The translations under genes and the position numbers were made by a program. The notes under the pieces were generated by a model. It worked only from the letters and a program-made list of their open reading frames with translations, was not told where the DNA came from and did no database searches. Shown here piece by piece: positions 62,026 to 64,000 of a DNA stretch of 64,000 bases; positions within the stretch are counted from its first letter, which is position 1; every line of letters starts with the position of its first letter. Source of the stretch: Mangrovimonas futianensis (GTDB taxonomy: Bacteria > Bacteroidota > Bacteroidia > Flavobacteriales > Flavobacteriaceae); NCBI RefSeq assembly GCF_021245805.1, contig NZ_JAJJNF010000005.1, forward strand, positions 62,001-126,000, written 5' to 3'.

Positions 62026-63482
62026 TAATTATCTTTTAATACTTCTTCTTTGCTTCGGTGTCCAAATAGATGTTTTTCTTTAATAAGTTTGGAAACACCT
62101 TTTGGCAACATTTCTTCCCAACCATCTTCTCCTCCAGTAATCATTTTAAGCACTCTTCTTGAGAAAACAGTAAGTATTTTTGGATCGTAATCAGTAATAT
62201 CTACTACCTTGCCATTGTATTTAAAGAATTTATACAATTCTTTCATACGCGGGTGTACTTTTAGGTTCTCACTATTTATAACGTGGCCATCTTCTCCAAC
62301 CATAGGATAGAGATAAACCCGAAGGTCTTTGAAGAACAATTTACCAAATGCTTCCAAAATACCACCGCTTAAATGTCTATAGTATTTTTCATCAAAAATA
62401 TCAACCAAATTGTTGACACCCATGGCCAATCCCATTCTATTCTTGGTATATTGAGAGAAATACTCAACTAATTTGTAATATTCCTGGAAATTGGAAATTA
62501 GAACGGTTTGACCTAATGAGCAAAGCAATTTAGCTCGATCCATAAAGTCTTGTTCATCAATTTCACCTTCTGCCCGTAGGTTTGATAAGGTGATCTCGAA
62601 TATAACCTGAGTTTTATTAACGTCTACTTTATTTTCCTTGATAAACATTTCATATGCATTTTTATACATATCCATGTTTACTTTAGTAACGGGTCTAAAA
62701 CTACCTCTAAATGCTAAAATATTTCTTTTATAAAGAATTCTTGCTGGAAGGACATTGTTTCCATCAGGCGAAAACATTACCGCATCAGTCATACCATTTT
62801 TGACCAATTGCAAACTCATCAATCGGTTATCAACATCTTTATAAATGGGACCTGAAAAATTGATGGTATCTATTTCAATTTGATCCTTATCTAAATGGTC
62901 ATATAAATATCTCAACAACTTTTTAGGTTGGTTATATTTATAGAAAGCACCATAAATCAAATTAGTTCCTAGAATTCCCAGAGTTTCTTGTTGTAATCTG
63001 GCGTCATTCTCCTTAAAACGGATGTGGAGGATAATCTCGTTGTATTCTTTTTGGTTGGGATCTAATTGGTATTTAATTCCTACCCAACCATGCCCCTTAA
63101 ATTGTTTGGCAAAATCAATAGTAGTAACCGTATTGGCATATGAAAAGAACAATTTATTAGGGTGTTTTTCCCGAATTAATCGTTTTTCAATCAACCCTAT
63201 TTCATGATAAAGCATTTTTCTGAGACGTGCCTCTGTCACATACCTTCCATCATCTTCAGTCCCGTAGATAGAATCGCTAAAATCTTTATCATAAGCTGAC
63301 ATGGCCTTTGCGATCGTTCCTGAAGCACCACCAGCCCTAAAAAAGTTTCTTACAGTTTCTTGGCCGGCACCAATTTCGGCAAAAGTTCCGTAAATATTTT
63401 CGTTTAAATTAATCCGGAGCGCCTTGGTTTTTATTGATGGAATATCATCAAATTCCTTATCTCCTTTAAGGGTTATTTCCAT
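62025..63482 (-). CDS. large conserved-looking cytoplasmic protein of unknown function
   Basis: 485 residues, no signal peptide, no membrane span. Distinct glycine-rich motifs stand out: NENIYGTFAEIGAGQETVRNFF near 28-49, RAGGASGTIAKAMSAYD after it, and GTEDDGRYVTEARLRKML. They look like a nucleotide- or phosphate-binding region of a conserved enzyme. Pipelines sometimes mislabel such proteins as TonB receptor or nucleotidyltransferase; neither is supported here. It is probably monocistronic. Confidence 0.8.
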   Translation of the reverse strand: MEITLKGDKEFDDIPSIKTKALRINLNENIYGTFAEIGAGQETVRNFFRAGGASGTIAKAMSAYDKDFSDSIYGTEDDGRYVTEARLRKMLYHEIGLIEKRLIREKHPNKLFFSYANTVTTIDFAKQFKGHGWVGIKYQLDPNQKEYNEIILHIRFKENDARLQQETLGILGTNLIYGAFYKYNQPKKLLRYLYDHLDKDQIEIDTINFSGPIYKDVDNRLMSLQLVKNGMTDAVMFSPDGNNVLPARILYKRNILAFRGSFRPVTKVNMDMYKNAYEMFIKENKVDVNKTQVIFEITLSNLRAEGEIDEQDFMDRAKLLCSLGQTVLISNFQEYYKLVEYFSQYTKNRMGLAMGVNNLVDIFDEKYYRHLSGGILEAFGKLFFKDLRVYLYPMVGEDGHVINSENLKVHPRMKELYKFFKYNGKVVDITDYDPKILTVFSRRVLKMITGGEDGWEEMLPKGVSKLIKEKHLFGHRSKEEVLKDN

Positions 63483-63549
63483 GTTTGAATTCAGAGGTTA
63501 TCATTAAGACAAAGGTATTAAAAAGCCATGTTTTACAAAAAAATAAGTT

Positions 63550-63557
63550 TATTTTTG
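63550..63557 (+). promoter_or_regulatory. possible -7 element of the PhnP-like gene
   Basis: TATTTTTG matches TANNTTTG, 18 bases before the TTG start at 63576. No clear TTTG -33. Confidence 0.4.
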
Positions 63558-63575
63558 TTCCAAACGCTAGCGCTG

Positions 63576-64000
63576 TTGAAAGTTACATTTCTAGGTACAG
63601 GAACATCTCAAGGAATCCCAATCATAGGGAGCAAACACCCCGTATGTTTAAGTGAGAACCCTAAAGATAAACGTCTAAGGGTGTCAATATTAATCGCATG
63701 GGATGACTATACTTATGTTGTGGATTGCGGACCAGATTTTAGACAACAAATGATTCGGGTTAATTGTGAACGTATAGATGGCATTGTTTTTACTCATGAA
63801 CATGCCGACCACACAGCGGGATTGGATGATATTAGACCATTTTTCTTTAGACAAGGAGATATTCCCATTTATGCCCATAAAAGGGTCTTAGGAGAGTTGG
63901 AGCATCGATTTGGATATATTTTTGAAACCGAAAATAAATATCCAGGAGCCCCAAGTGTAGTTTGCAATGAAATTAAAAATGAGCCTTTCAAACTGGGAAA
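63576..64000 (+). CDS. MBL-fold hydrolase, PhnP-like (3' truncated by window edge)
   Basis: 142 codons are visible and the frame continues past the window. The start is taken as TTG 63576, which gives the family's usual N-terminus (LKVTFLGTGTSQGIPIIGS). An in-frame ATG at 63528 would add 16 residues and precede the possible -7 element. The metal motif is FTHEHADHTAGLDD, with YVVDCGPDFRQQM before it. The family includes phosphoribosyl cyclic phosphate phosphodiesterase PhnP and lipoate-pathway hydrolases; the exact substrate is unknown. Confidence 0.85.
   Translation, partial: MKVTFLGTGTSQGIPIIGSKHPVCLSENPKDKRLRVSILIAWDDYTYVVDCGPDFRQQMIRVNCERIDGIVFTHEHADHTAGLDDIRPFFFRQGDIPIYAHKRVLGELEHRFGYIFETENKYPGAPSVVCNEIKNEPFKLG

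Overview
The window is chromosomal DNA of a low-GC member of the Bacteroidota, most likely family Flavobacteriaceae. The evidence is: consensus Bacteroidota promoters (TTG/TTTG, about 19-21 bases, TANNTTTG); two secreted proteins with type IX secretion sorting tails; an outer-membrane barrel receptor of the carboxypeptidase-regulatory/plug/barrel type; DUF4834, DUF3667 and DUF4833 proteins; and a candidate sulfonolipid (capnine) gene pair. I see no rRNA, tRNA, CRISPR array, phage or transposase. The sequence reads as stable core and lineage-specific chromosome.

Layout. 1-3158: end of a FadL-type outer membrane protein, then secreted or lipid-anchored proteins of unknown role and a metallo-beta-lactamase-fold lipoprotein. 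3388-13080: an unbroken eight-gene, 9.7-kb co-directional run (coiled-coil protein, unknown protein, AAA ATPase, NudK-type Nudix hydrolase, DUF6638-like protein, three membrane or secreted proteins) with no obvious function. This is the best candidate here for an undescribed system. 13081-17628: glyoxylate shunt, with an ScfR-type regulator divergent from aceB-aceA across a perfect palindrome. 17673-22446: an arginase-fold HutG-like protein whose metal site looks destroyed, hutI and fumC. 22720-31981: mixed genes, including a 1-Cys peroxiredoxin with two operator-like palindromes, a 58-codon membrane-protein gene, a TonB-type barrel receptor, and the prfB-HAD-arsC operon in which prfB carries the programmed +1 frameshift. 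32075-40313: threonine aldolase, YbaB, oligopeptidase B, the capA/capB-like pair and a GNAT-like protein. 40484-45957: DUF4834, then a YfhO-like membrane protein, a GT4 glycosyltransferase and a polysaccharide flippase with overlapping ends. 46036-57005: mostly secreted proteins of unknown function, including two paralogs with the same sigma-54-like upstream motif, a TlpA-like protein without its CxxC, an M13 peptidase and an orphan LytTR regulator. 57007-64000: uvrA, an ECF sigma factor with a 49-residue downstream ORF, an endonuclease III without its iron-sulfur ligands, bcp, a large unknown protein and the start of a PhnP-like hydrolase.

How the genes fit together. Isocitrate lyase and malate synthase with the ScfR regulator indicate growth on acetate or fatty acids, and fumC and a FadL-type porin fit that. 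uvrA and nth are DNA repair genes; bcp and the 1-Cys peroxiredoxin handle peroxides. capA/capB-like genes, the YfhO/GT4/flippase operon and many lipoproteins point to investment in an unusual cell envelope. All family calls come from reading the sequence and from remembered family features; no database search was run.
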